A stretch of DNA of 64,000 nucleotides. Source: Strongylocentrotus droebachiensis. Its lineage: Eukaryota > Echinodermata > Echinoidea > Camarodonta > Strongylocentrotidae. The notes below the pieces were generated by a model that saw nothing but the letters and a program-made list of their open reading frames with translations, had not been told where the DNA came from and made no database searches. Positions within the stretch are counted from its first letter, which is position 1. Each line of letters begins with the position of its first letter. The stretch covers positions 62,001 through 126,000 of the forward strand of contig JAVYIG010000096.1 of NCBI GenBank assembly GCA_035222895.1. Reading direction: 5' to 3'. A program made the position numbers and the translations under genes. This document shows positions 54,701 through 59,199 of the stretch, piece by piece.

Positions 54701-56421
54701 TTCAGTGTTGTTTCTGAGTGGTGAGCCAACACACCGATTACTGGGCTGGGAGACATTGCCAGGAATAGCGCCAGGTGGAGGGGCATAAATCGAATTTGTT
54801 TTGGCGGCAAAAAAGTGTGGTTAATACAACCTTAATTACGATAGTCTACACCCAGGCAGTTTGTGTATTGGGTTTTTACAGTTGTGTATCAATCACATAT
54901 TATTATTTACGTCTGGGGACCGACCTTTAAACGTCACTATCCAGTTTTGAACCTGCGTCCTCGGCTTAATCAGTTAGTCTATTATCCGCATGGTTTCATT
55001 TCGTCTACTTATCGTTTGGTCTAATGACTATTTAGGCTGAAAGTCGTTTGGTCTAATCTCTGTTTGGCCTAATCTCCAACAAGTCTACTACCCATTTAAT
55101 AATCAAATGATTATTAGACCTAAAGGAAACTAGATGAAATGGGCATTAGACAAACTGAGAATTAGACTAACTGGGTATTAGACTATCTCTCATGGGAAAT
55201 TGTTTTCCTTTTGCCCCTCCCCTATCACCCCCAATGTATGAACTGCATTTTACTCTTTGGCTCAGTAATTGACAGATAAAAGTCAAACTGTACCCTTAAA
55301 AACAACCTACAAAGTCTTTGACCTCATGGCTCTGGTAATCTACCTATGTTGATCCTTAAAGTTGCTCAAGCATGGGTTTATAGAGGGCAGCACACGGATG
55401 TGCACACAGGAGCGTAATACCTGTTGGCTCAGTGTTATGTAGTAATCGACAAGTTGCCTACTTCACAAACGACTATATACCCACACATGAACATCTTTAA
55501 CCATACTTCCTTATACTCCCTCTAGGTCTATTGGTTGTACAGTCTTTGAGATGGCGACCCGTAAGCCCCCCTGGGCGGACATGCCTCCCATGGCGGCTAT
55601 CTTTGCTATCGGTTCCGGGGACCCTGTTCCACAGTTGCCTCTCAAGTTCTCAGAAGATGCAAGGATGTTTGTCAACTCGTGCTTGACAAGGTAAGGATCA
55701 TTATCCCATATTATAAGATGATGAAGTGGATCCTAATCAAATGATTGGTTAGAAGCGTACACATGACCAGGCATATATTTTGCCTAACACGTAATTTTAC
55801 TAATGACCAGTCATTAGTAAATACTTATGACCGGTCATCAGTAAAATCATGTTATAAAACATCATTTTATAAAAACAAATAACATGCATCATTTTGTTCA
55901 GGCATTAGTAAAATTACCCACACTCTGTACCTCTGAAATATTCCAAACACCCTCAGCTATCACCTCGGGTGTGTTAGACTGTTCCAAAGGTACCTTGTGT
56001 GGGTAATTCTTACGTATGCCCTCACTGCTGTGTATTATTTGAATAATATATTGTCCTATCAAAATTTCTATGATACTGTAACTAAATGACCGACAAAGAT
56101 CACTTTGATGTGAATGCAGGCTTATCTGTAGATTGGCTGTCCAAACCGTAATACAATTTGATATAATTTCATGCGATGCTAATACATCTTTTTTCATGTT
56201 CGCCCTGCAGGGATCAAGATGAGAGAGCGACCGCCTCAGAACTCCTCAAGCATCCCTTCATCAGGAGACGGAAAGAAAGAGGGAGAGAGCACTACCACCA
56301 AACAAGAATATCATCGACGTCCCTCGAAGATGGACCAATCGTCTTTAGGGAACAGCCCATATCAAGGGATTCTGCCGAGAGTAGGGGGAGGAAGAACTAC
56401 GCCCCGCATGAATTCCGCTGA
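33226..56421 (+). CDS. MAP3K19: Ankyrin-repeat MAP3K19/YSK4-like protein kinase (whole gene, 18 coding exons)
   Basis: I assembled 18 GT-AG exons: 33226-33289, 34172-34404, 35010-35282, 35832-35925, 37770-38089, 38875-39004, 39798-39944, 40523-40616, 41452-41708, 41972-42065, 42559-42791, 44726-49635, 50351-50500, 52143-52294, 53169-53348, 54180-54371, 55526-55690, 56211-56421. They total 7899 nt, all phases agree, and the product is about 2632 residues. Ankyrin repeats cover roughly residues 70-370, a low-complexity Ser/Lys-rich region 647-2283, and a kinase domain about 2318-2580. Kinase wording such as YCGLTNTGQLLAVKQV, IFMQFIPGGSI and [20 protein letters not shown] matches my memory of vertebrate MAP3K19, an STE-group MAP3K that feeds MAPK cascades. 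The family assignment is strong. The ankyrin block, as I recall, is not part of human MAP3K19 (about 1330 residues). The first ATG and any upstream UTR exons are the least certain parts. Confidence 0.9.
33310..33700 (+). repeat. GA/GAA purine tract in intron 1
   Basis: Some 390 bp of gaagaa, gaaaa and gaga text on the + strand right after exon 1. Confidence 0.9.
33701..34171 (+). other. Intron 1 remainder
   Basis: AT-rich, ending in acceptor ctgtcttttcag. Nothing else noted. Confidence 0.6.
34172..34404 (+). CDS. MAP3K19: Exon 2: N-terminal linker and first ankyrin helix pair
   Basis: Acceptor tcttttcag, donor GAG|GTATGA, phase 1 in and phase 0 out. It codes residues 22-99. A Ser/Gly-rich lead-in is followed by SLFVAAVRSGDYDRVENIL, the typical start of an ankyrin array. 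The 3' end of this exon, with its donor, is copied twice in the intron that follows. Confidence 0.88.
34405..35009 (+). repeat. Intron 2: three-unit tandem repeat carrying copies of the exon 2 donor end
   Basis: Units of about 165 bp begin in exon 2 near 34333 and repeat near 34497 and 34665. Each extra copy keeps the exon 2 coding text and a GT donor (34491-34568 and 34659-34736, 78 nt each if the preceding AG is used). The spacer is a GTG/GTA-rich minisatellite. After 34740 there are further GTG and AGC repeats before the exon 3 acceptor. Confidence 0.85.
35010..35282 (+). CDS. MAP3K19: Exon 3: ankyrin repeats
   Basis: Acceptor cattccag, donor TTG|GTGAGT, 273 nt, phase 0 at both ends. It codes residues 100-190. 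NSALMWAVLTRHVKLIRLLL and LLQAAWQGNVLVVRQLL are clear ankyrin helices. The exon is GC-richer than its introns, which supports real coding. Confidence 0.92.
35365..35556 (-). mobile_element. tRNA-derived SINE in intron 3 (antisense)
   Basis: On the minus strand the element starts with a tRNA-like head. GATAGCTCAGTTGGTGGAGC resembles an A box, and GGTTTCAAAACC about 35 bp on resembles a B box. A conserved tail follows that includes the words aggcattaat and tgctttcttagcagtcagg. A truncated relative of the tail lies at about 60404-60520. SINE identity is inferred from the pol III boxes and the second copy. Confidence 0.75.
35557..35831 (+). other. Intron 3 remainder
   Basis: Plain AT-rich intron between the SINE and the exon 4 acceptor (tttatcttgcag). 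I see no further coding or repeat structure. Confidence 0.6.
35832..35925 (+). CDS. MAP3K19: Exon 4: ankyrin repeat
   Basis: 94 nt, phase 0 in and phase 1 out, donor TCAA|GTAAGT. It codes residues 191-221, including the ankyrin turn motif NAEGFTPLLLVTRDVELFES. Its last 67 nt and donor recur 373 bp downstream at 36232-36298. Confidence 0.9.
35926..36640 (+). repeat. GA/GATA-rich tract in intron 4 with a partial copy of exon 4
   Basis: Purine-rich GAGA and GATAGATA arrays run from about 35938 to 36575. Inside them 36232-36298 repeats the 3' part of exon 4 with three or so substitutions, and the donor gtaagtatgg with the start of the intron follows it. This reads as one tandem duplication of exon end plus microsatellite. 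Confidence 0.85.
36641..37257 (+). other. Intron 4, poly-C run and small microsatellites
   Basis: Holds a poly-C run at about 36657-36675 and a GA/ACAG array near 36812-36866. The rest is AT-rich intron with no coding signal that I can see. Confidence 0.6.
37258..37568. mobile_element. MITE with GGTGTTTCACAAAGAT termini
   Basis: The two ends are inverted copies of each other over about 50 bp. The left reads GGTGTTTCACAAAGATCCTA and the right ends with its near-complement ATCTTTGTGAAACACC. There is no coding capacity in 311 bp. The outer tips resemble those of the smaller GTTTCA family found elsewhere in the window. Confidence 0.75.
37770..38089 (+). CDS. MAP3K19: Exon 5: ankyrin repeats
   Basis: 320 nt, acceptor ccacctcag, donor TCG|GTGAGC, phase 1 in and phase 0 out. 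It codes residues 222-328. Two ankyrin units are clear, one with ESHTALHYVSSGNS and one with RSVAPIHVASKSGSLDVVVA followed by LLDHGVDVNTRG. The exon ends inside the next unit at STPLHVS, which exon 6 completes. Confidence 0.93.
38257..38874 (+). repeat. Four decayed tandem copies of the exon 6 acceptor side
   Basis: Copies start at about 38263, 38440, 38593 and 38743, each followed at 130-175 bp by the next, and the true exon begins at 38875. Three keep a TTTCAG acceptor and the text of about 20 residues (QTQVANTLL-type), then run into TACATGT.TTTGA with an in-frame TGA and TGACCTC-rich spacer. The second is the most degraded. Confidence 0.88.
38875..39004 (+). CDS. MAP3K19: Exon 6: last ankyrin unit
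   Basis: 130 nt, acceptor tttgtttcag, donor AGAG|GTAAGA, phase 0 in and phase 1 out. It codes residues 329-371, with QVANTLLNHGADITIVDDSG followed by NTAVDLAKTKRM, a normal ankyrin unit plus capping helix. Unlike the four upstream copies it reads through without a stop and has a donor, which makes it the functional exon. Confidence 0.92.
39005..39797 (+). repeat. Intron 6: diverged tandem repeat next to exon 7
   Basis: From about 39300 three diverged units share the words cctctctttttct, aacttctatgt, gagtgattc and gtgtgatatttcac followed by acctttgattt. The last unit ends in a cluster of TGACCT/TGACCTT hexamers just before the exon 7 acceptor. The first 300 bp of the intron show nothing notable. 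Confidence 0.7.
39798..39944 (+). CDS. MAP3K19: Exon 7: Ser/Pro-rich linker
   Basis: 147 nt, acceptor tcacctgtag, donor GGAA|GTAAGT, phase 1 at both ends. It codes residues 372-420, with DAWMEITDSKHAEVLSPVKP and a run of Ser/Pro. No domain is recognised; low complexity suggests a flexible linker after the ankyrin block. Confidence 0.85.
39945..40522 (+). other. Intron 7
   Basis: AT-rich intron without repeats, ORFs or mobile-element ends that I recognise. Confidence 0.6.
40523..40616 (+). CDS. MAP3K19: Exon 8: charged helical segment
   Basis: 94 nt, acceptor cgtcttag, donor CTGG|GTAAGT, phase 1 in and phase 2 out. It codes residues 421-451, MMQKFADAHKTLQDEEQMLK, which is charged and likely helical. 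A CTT/CT-rich tract follows at once in the intron. Confidence 0.85.
40617..40835 (+). repeat. CTT and CT microsatellite in intron 8
   Basis: Starts at the donor of exon 8 with cttcttcttc repeats and grades into CT-rich text. On the other strand it is a GAA/GAG purine tract. Confidence 0.8.
40836..41451 (+). other. Intron 8 remainder
   Basis: AT-rich. The end at about 41340-41408 has aataaaaacaattgaattga followed by more aattgaat words. This resembles the TTGAA-type tail of the LINE fragment near 51470, so it may be the stub of a LINE insertion. Confidence 0.4.
41452..41708 (+). CDS. MAP3K19: Exon 9: basic, Ser/Pro-rich segment
   Basis: 257 nt, acceptor tcctttacag, donor AAAT|GTAAGT, phase 2 in and phase 1 out. 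It codes residues 452-537, rich in Pro, Ser, Arg and Lys (for example TPAPPKTPRVLDPLSS and KKPRRSLTFSGRV). No known domain; probably disordered. Confidence 0.88.
41972..42065 (+). CDS. MAP3K19: Exon 10: short linker
   Basis: 94 nt, acceptor tgttttacag, donor TCAG|GTAAGA, phase 1 in and phase 2 out. It codes residues 538-568, IPVTVVGLDLDDSLRDV, a hydrophobic patch in an otherwise polar linker. I recognise no domain. Confidence 0.85.
42066..42558 (+). other. Intron 10
   Basis: AT-rich. The stretch 42450-42515 (gcgctcagatcagtattctg, then gcgcttaattag) reads like a short dispersed-repeat tail, but I have no second copy here to prove it. Confidence 0.35.
42559..42791 (+). CDS. MAP3K19: Exon 11: Ser/Arg-rich linker
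   Basis: 233 nt, acceptor tgctttcag, donor CTCG|GTAAGT, phase 2 in and phase 1 out. It codes residues 569-646, with SDSSLSRLRGGP and LSDPSISDVAKVYQTFCNKD. No domain is recognised. The following intron holds a nested pair of TIR elements. Confidence 0.88.
43099..43977. mobile_element. Inner TIR element (879 bp) with CpG-rich core and antisense ORF
   Basis: Ends AAGGCCTAAAAAAAAAATTG and its inverse, with the inner word GATGACTTGGCGTAAC inverted at the other end. The element is flanked by the 3-bp duplication AGT (43096-43098 and 43978-43980). A 3-bp target duplication fits several DNA transposon groups, so the superfamily is open. The core about 43560-43880 is CpG-rich and holds a minus-strand reading frame. 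Confidence 0.8.
43432..43730 (-). CDS. Putative captured first coding exon inside the inner TIR element
   Basis: From ATG 43730 (context aacATGG) a minus-strand frame reads MASYGVQFTGKFGAHILFSV and continues as normal-looking protein (for example SLLQDFGYRYVVETLTP) to a poly-G stretch. CAG|GTGTATG at 43432/43431 could be a donor. CpG-rich DNA lies just upstream on that strand. I do not recognise the family. It is not transposase-like, so I infer a captured gene fragment; whether it is expressed is unknown. Confidence 0.4.
44002..44725 (+). other. Intron 11 remainder
   Basis: No repeats or coding seen except the polypyrimidine tract and acceptor ttttcccctcag before exon 12. Confidence 0.6.
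44726..49635 (+). CDS. MAP3K19: Exon 12: 4.9-kb exon, disordered Ser/Lys-rich region
   Basis: A single open frame of 1637 codons (residues 647-2283), acceptor ccctcag, donor GGAGAG|GTGAGT. Composition is Ser, Lys, Glu, Thr and Pro rich. It has acidic patches such as DDDDDSSESDFDNEDQRF, basic patches such as KKTKKSNVRTKSKKKMKD, and a perfect-looking internal 25-residue duplication at residues 1996-2045. No globular domain is recognised. Vertebrate MAP3K19 also has a long poorly conserved region before its kinase, so the position fits, though here it is larger. A frame this long without a stop cannot be chance. Confidence 0.93.
48772..48921 (+). repeat. 75-bp in-frame tandem duplication inside exon 12
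   Basis: Two units, 48772-48846 and 48847-48921, each coding 25 residues beginning HLSLILNKPDSGSDANEEAS. They differ at only a few bases, so the duplication is recent and keeps the frame. Confidence 0.95.
49636..49972 (+). other. Intron 12, first part
   Basis: Ordinary AT-rich intron. The exon 12 frame runs on for 15 codons into it before a stop at 49681, which would end the protein before the kinase if the intron were retained. Confidence 0.6.
49973..50075 (+). repeat. Dispersed repeat, second copy at 18225-18330
   Basis: Shares with 18225-18330 the words gagagctga.ttgatgagat, then tgaccatgc, ctaatccctcctg.ccaaactagt and cctttaaat in the same order and orientation. The family is not recognised. 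Confidence 0.75.
50100..50350 (+). repeat. Two upstream copies of the exon 13 acceptor side
   Basis: Copies begin at 50100 (decayed, no good acceptor) and 50228 (acceptor ttccattacag intact), with the true exon at 50351. All share AGTGTT, TCTTAG.GCTAACACCACGG-type text and an intronic part ending in ccattacag. From 50228 the frame is open through into exon 13 (123 nt, 41 codons). Confidence 0.9.
50351..50500 (+). CDS. MAP3K19: Exon 13: start of kinase domain, glycine loop
   Basis: 150 nt, acceptor ccattacag, donor GGGACG|GTAAGT, phase 0 at both ends. It codes residues 2284-2333. A Ser/Thr-rich lead-in is followed by LLHWKKGNLLGKGAFGT, with glycine-loop glycines at about 2327, 2329 and 2332. 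The upstream acceptor at 50227 would add 41 residues in frame. Confidence 0.95.
50501..50889 (+). other. Intron 13, first part
   Basis: Unremarkable intron to about 50780. The stretch 50790-50885 (cagctgggccctaacggcgc) looks like a repeat tail but has no second copy in this window. Confidence 0.4.
50890..51472 (+). mobile_element. 3' end of a LINE (non-LTR retrotransposon)
   Basis: A frame at 50898-51200 codes a sequence ending with VNTRQKNKIFLPYARLKLRK and LWNNIDNSIKHVTTLSSFKS. This resembles the usual C-terminal tail of LINE reverse-transcriptase proteins (NTRQ, a basic stretch, then WN and SFK). A 3' region follows and ends in tgaattgaattgaaaaaaaa, a typical LINE tail. It is a 5'-truncated copy; the clade is not decided. 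Confidence 0.7.
51543..51667 (+). repeat. Copies of exon 12 and of the 3' UTR repeat in intron 13
   Basis: 51543-51602 repeats 44863-44925 of exon 12 (gaggatgagaatggtgagga and onward) with a 3-bp length difference. Directly after it 51606-51667 repeats the unit seen at about 56867-56925 beyond the stop codon (ctctgcagaatt, then gtggagtca). The 3' UTR-like copy is interrupted by the palindromic element and resumes at 52083 (ttgctgcagagagaagtgcc). Confidence 0.8.
51668..52082. mobile_element. Palindromic MITE with a 69-base T run
   Basis: Ends TAGAGTACCGAAGCTGTGACG and the inverse of TAGAGTGGTGAAGTGTGACG. The arms pair almost to the centre near 51888 (ggagccagagcatataacac and its inverse). The left arm carries an uninterrupted T run at 51702-51770 absent from the right arm. 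No coding capacity. The flanking 3' UTR-like repeat gives the empty site. Confidence 0.85.
52143..52294 (+). CDS. MAP3K19: Exon 14: kinase N-lobe, catalytic lysine
   Basis: 152 nt, acceptor caccctaacag, donor GTGG|GTAAGT, phase 0 in and phase 2 out. It codes residues 2334-2383. The ATP-binding lysine is K2348 in LLAVKQVEL, and the helix C glutamate is about E2370 in KLQEEVQLLKTLRHKNIV. The wording is close to MAP3K19. Confidence 0.96.
52285..52535 (+). repeat. Tandem duplication of the exon 14 donor region
   Basis: The junction gtggggtaagtggaaacagg recurs 129 bp downstream as gtggggtaaatggaaacagg. Parallel text follows (agcagatgcaattgtgtc, then aacactttacttt). In the second copy the donor G at +5 has changed to A. 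Confidence 0.85.
52701..52961. mobile_element. Palindromic element in intron 14 with a tRNA-like segment
   Basis: The arms are near-perfect inverses over 60-80 bp (aattatttaa, then gtggcttacacccagtaaat). The centre holds ggcctggtgatagagtcgct and gcaggttccgag, spaced like pol III A and B boxes. It could be a SINE fragment copied into inverted form. Confidence 0.7.
53169..53348 (+). CDS. MAP3K19: Exon 15: kinase hinge and catalytic loop start
   Basis: 180 nt, acceptor tcatgtag, donor CACAG|GTAAGC, phase 2 at both ends. It codes residues 2384-2443. It includes NIFMQFIPGGSIASLLARFG and YTKQILEGTQYLHENNVIH. The histidine of HRD is the last full codon, at residue 2443. Confidence 0.96.
53349..54179 (+). 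other. Intron 15
   Basis: AT-rich with a pyrimidine tract (tttttgtctttctttttttc) near 53461 and a good acceptor (ccacctctctttag). No element ends are recognised. Confidence 0.6.
54180..54371 (+). CDS. MAP3K19: Exon 16: catalytic and activation segments
   Basis: 192 nt, donor ATATG|GTGAGT, phase 2 at both ends. It codes residues 2444-2507. HRDIKGAN gives catalytic D2445 and K2447. DFG is at 2463-2465 in KLIDFGCAKRL, and the activation segment ends SMRGTPYWMAPEV with APE at 2492-2494. DFGCA.RL and HGTPYWMAPEV-type wording is typical of MAP3K19 and MEKK kinases. All residues needed for activity are present. Confidence 0.97.
54452..54843. mobile_element. MITE with TA-flanked CCGTAATTAA termini
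   Basis: Left CCGTAATTAACGTTGTATAA is inverted at the right end (TACAACCTTAATTACGA), both bounded by TA. This fits a Tc1/mariner-type target duplication. It is about 390 bp with no coding frame. Confidence 0.65.
54972..55192. repeat. Palindromic TTGGTCTAAT repeat
   Basis: Left half repeats gtttggtctaat and agtctatt motifs; the right half carries their inverse (attagacaaactgagaatta). It looks like a fold-back minisatellite or a decayed MITE. Confidence 0.6.
55356..55500. mobile_element. TTAA-flanked short MITE, copy 1
   Basis: TTAAAGTTGCTCAAGCATGG at one end and TGAACATCTTTAA at the other. The interior matches 58949-59113 in inverse orientation (gcagcacacggatg, agtgttatgtagt, acttcacaaacgactatata). 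TTAA flanks suggest a TTAA-specific transposase source. Confidence 0.8.
55526..55690 (+). CDS. MAP3K19: Exon 17: kinase C-lobe
   Basis: 165 nt, acceptor ctccctctag, donor ACAAG|GTAAGG, phase 2 at both ends. It codes residues 2508-2562. [20 protein letters not shown] and MAAIFAIGSGDPVPQLPLKF match the MAP3K19 C-lobe closely. Confidence 0.96.
55691..56210 (+). other. Intron 17
   Basis: Contains a short cluster of accagtcat/taccggtcat-like words at about 55765-55850 (attagtaaa, accggtcatcagtaaa). Otherwise plain, ending in acceptor cgccctgcag. Confidence 0.5.
56211..56421 (+). CDS. MAP3K19: Exon 18: end of kinase domain and C-terminal tail
   Basis: 211 nt to TGA 56419-56421, phase 2 in. It codes residues 2563-2632. 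RDQDERATASELLKHPFI ends the kinase domain at about residue 2580. A basic tail of about 50 residues follows, longer than I recall in the human protein. The last 50-60 coding bases are themselves the first unit of the tandem repeat that fills the start of the 3' UTR, so the tail was probably shaped by that repeat. Confidence 0.94.
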
Positions 56422-57010
56422 TGCGACGATTGCAGCTGGGAGAATTGCCTGATCACCTGAGAACGGTCAGGATTGTTGGATTCTGCAGCCTCCAAGGGGA
56501 GGGACAGCTATGTTCTGCATGTGTTCCGTTGATGAAGCGATTGCTGCTAAGTGATTCTCTCTGTGAGAGCTTTATTCAAGAGCAGCAATTAATGTGTCAT
56601 CGACCAACGTTGGAAGAACTGCATCATGTATGAGTTCCACAGATTGAGCAAGTGCTGCAGAGAGAACTGCCTGGAAGATTTAGGTTCAGGCTGAGAGAGG
56701 TTTGATTGGGACCTGCGAAATGTCAGGGACTTTGCAGCACCTAAGGGTGGGAAGAGCTACGACCACCATGAGTTCTGTTGGTACAGTCATTGCTACAGAG
56801 AGAAGTGCTGGATACAGCAAGGTTTTTTTAAATTTTAGACGATCCAGCATCTAGGGACCCTGCAGAATCCAAGGGTACTAGGGAGTACACACTGCAAGTG
56901 ATCCGTTGGTGGAGCCATTGCTGCAGAGAGAAGTGCCTCAAAGATTCACTCTGTGACAAATCTCTTTCAGTCATCTAGCAGGAGCTGACGTTGGGAGAGA
57001 CTTGGGCCAA
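56370..57010 (+). repeat. Diverged tandem repeat (about 110-140 bp, five units) across the stop codon
   Basis: Units share ggga(t/c)tctgcag, gaagaactac, gagttc(c/t)g, gcgattgctgc and gagagaactgcctg-type words. Unit starts lie near 56370, 56470, 56608, 56728 and 56862. A further copy sits in intron 13 (51606-51667 plus 52083-52110). Confidence 0.8.
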
Positions 57011-57509
57011 GACCAAGGGAAAGTAGAACTATTCCTAACCATTCTTTCGGACATAAAGCCATTACTGCCAAGAGAAACGCTTGAACAAGTCATTTTGTGT
57101 GAGATCAAGTCTGGAGCATCTGTAGTTTTACAGCAGTTTCATATTCAGTTGGACCATTTTGGTTCAATTGTTGCTTCCCTTCCGCTCACTGCGCACAATA
57201 TTTTTCATTATATTGCAAAGAATTCCTGCCGTGAAATGAAAGTGACAAACTCGTTCAGGCCTTCTGAACTAGCCCTATGAGCTGTACAGTCGGCAATTGC
57301 TCTTTCAAAGCTGGCTTTGTTTCGTTTAAGGTTTCTTTTTTTTGCCCACTGAATGCATTTGTATATTGTGTGGCAGCTTTTCATGAACAATGTCCATGTA
57401 GGACGTTCGCTTACTTGACTATTTCAAATGTTTTTTTAAACTCCTTTTCATGCCTCCGTTACAAAGTAACCGTAGGCATTATTTTCATATGATTCATTCA
57501 GTATTTTGA
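57011..57509 (+). other. Probable 3' UTR, no structure seen
   Basis: Follows the repeat cluster on the same strand, with no mobile-element ends or coding recognised. Whether the transcript extends this far is inference. Confidence 0.4.
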
Positions 57510-58680
57510 TTGCCTTTTGTGAATTCACTTGCGGTATTCTCTGGAGTTTCCGTCCAATCTCTATGATGCCTTTGAATTTCAATCAACGATGTCCATCTGT
57601 GTTCTCAATCGTGCCAATAATTTTGATGATGTGCAAGCGATTAAGATTAGTTAGTCATTCAGTGAAAAGCATTTGTACAAGTTTCTGTCCATCTTCTTCT
57701 GTGCCTTCAATTTTAATCTAACGATTTAAAGCTGTATTCCTGTAAACCGTAACAAGTAAACGTAGTCATGTCATATTGAAGAGTAGATCGCATACAAGAC
57801 GTATTTCACTAAGTGATAGTCGCACAGTTGTAATGCATGACATCAAATGTTACCAACTGGAGTTTTTCTTCATTTTCTTCCAGAACTCTGAAATTCTATC
57901 CCACAATTTCCATCTATGTTCACATTCCGATACAGCAATGCAAGTCATTGTGGAGACGTTACTAAAGAGTAGCGCAAACAGTCATAAGGTGATAGATGTC
58001 ATGTCCTTGTTCATGTAATGTTTGCCAATCATTGGTGTCTTTCCTAATTATTTTCTTCCAGGATCTGAATTTCAATCCAACGATTTAAAGCCGTGTTAAC
58101 ATTCCTGTAAATCAATGCACATCAATGTGGTTATGTCAGTAAAGAGTAGTTCACACACAGCAGTGAATGACAGTTGAAATATACATTTGATATGTATGCC
58201 ATCAACTGGACTGTCCGTCTGTTCATACTCACGTATGCCTTGACGTATCAATGCAGTCGTGTGTCATGTTTAAACGATTCATGGAACGTACATCACTCGT
58301 GATGTATATGATATACTAGTTCATTCTCATCACTGCTTTTTAAATTCCAGTGAAGATTAGAAATTAGCTACAGAATACTGTAAACGCAGAAATATTTTGC
58401 GGTACATTAATTTTCATGGATTTCGCGGTAAGATCGACAAGCGTGAATTTTAGAACTCGCAAAAATATAAGCATGACTTCTGATGCATGTTTTGAACGGG
58501 TTGAATCGCGTGCAACAGGAGTTTAAGAACCCGCGAATATGTTTGGGGGTCGCAAAAAAGTAATCACACAAAATTAACAGCGTTCATGGTATGCCATGCA
58601 TCGTGAATTCCGAAATGGAGTTTCCGTCCATTCTCTCTTATGCCTTTGCATGTCAAAGTTTTGTAAAGTGTCAGATTGGA
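57510..58680 (+). repeat. Second diverged repeat cluster downstream of the kinase gene
   Basis: Recurring words are ggagtttccgtcca.tctct.tatgcctttg (57540 and 58618), aatttcaatc.aacgatttaaag (57710 and 58072), and attcctgtaaa with gtaaagagtag (57735, 57968, 58140). Units of roughly 200-350 bp have diverged strongly. Confidence 0.6.
58376..58591. mobile_element. TACTGTAAACGC-type MITE
   Basis: Starts TACTGTAAACGCAGAAATAT, with ttgcggtacattaattttca and gatttcgcgg following. Ends with the rough inverse GCGTTCATGGTA. I know similar TA-flanked elements from many marine invertebrate genomes. It interrupts or follows the 57.5-58.7 kb repeat cluster. Confidence 0.65.
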
Positions 58681-58948
58681 TGCAAGCATGCACTCCTATT
58701 TTCCAACCATTTCGCACTAAAAATTGTCTTTCAATTTTTTACTCTGAAACATTTTACTCCTATGCAAATGAGTGGTACAGAGCTTAAATGAATTAATCAT
58801 GTAATAATTTATGTGGACTTGTTTTATTTAAAGCCATACTGTACTAGAAGCACTACTAAAAAAAAAAACTCTAGCGCCATCTCAGGTCAGCTGTAACAGT
58901 ATGGTCCCGTAACTCACTGCTTCCCTAGCTGTGCTGTTGGTTTTCACT

Positions 58949-59113
58949 TTAAAGTGGCTCAAGCGTAGGTATATAGTCGTTCGTGAAGTAGGCAACTTGG
59001 CGATCACTCCCGATCACTACATAACACTGAGCCAATGGGTATTACGCTCCCGTGCGTACTAGTGCGTACGTCCGTGTGCTGCCCTCTATATACCCACGCT
59101 TGAGCAACTTTAA
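58949..59113. mobile_element. TTAA-flanked short MITE, copy 2
   Basis: TTAAAGTGGCTCAAGCGTAG to CACGCTTGAGCAACTTTAA. Strong terminal inverted repeats, inverse orientation to the copy at 55356-55500, no coding. Confidence 0.85.
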
Positions 59114-59189
59114 GTCCTCTGTCTGCAAAGTGGAAATTAGGTATCGGGTTACGCACTGTTGGCATGTTGACCATGAGATGGCGCTATGC

Positions 59190-59195
59190 AATAAA
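59190..59195 (+). promoter_or_regulatory. Candidate polyadenylation signal
   Basis: An AATAAA hexamer 2.8 kb after the stop codon; another lies at 59747-59752. Either could end the kinase transcript. Nothing in the sequence decides it. Confidence 0.25.
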
Positions 59196-59199
59196 CATT

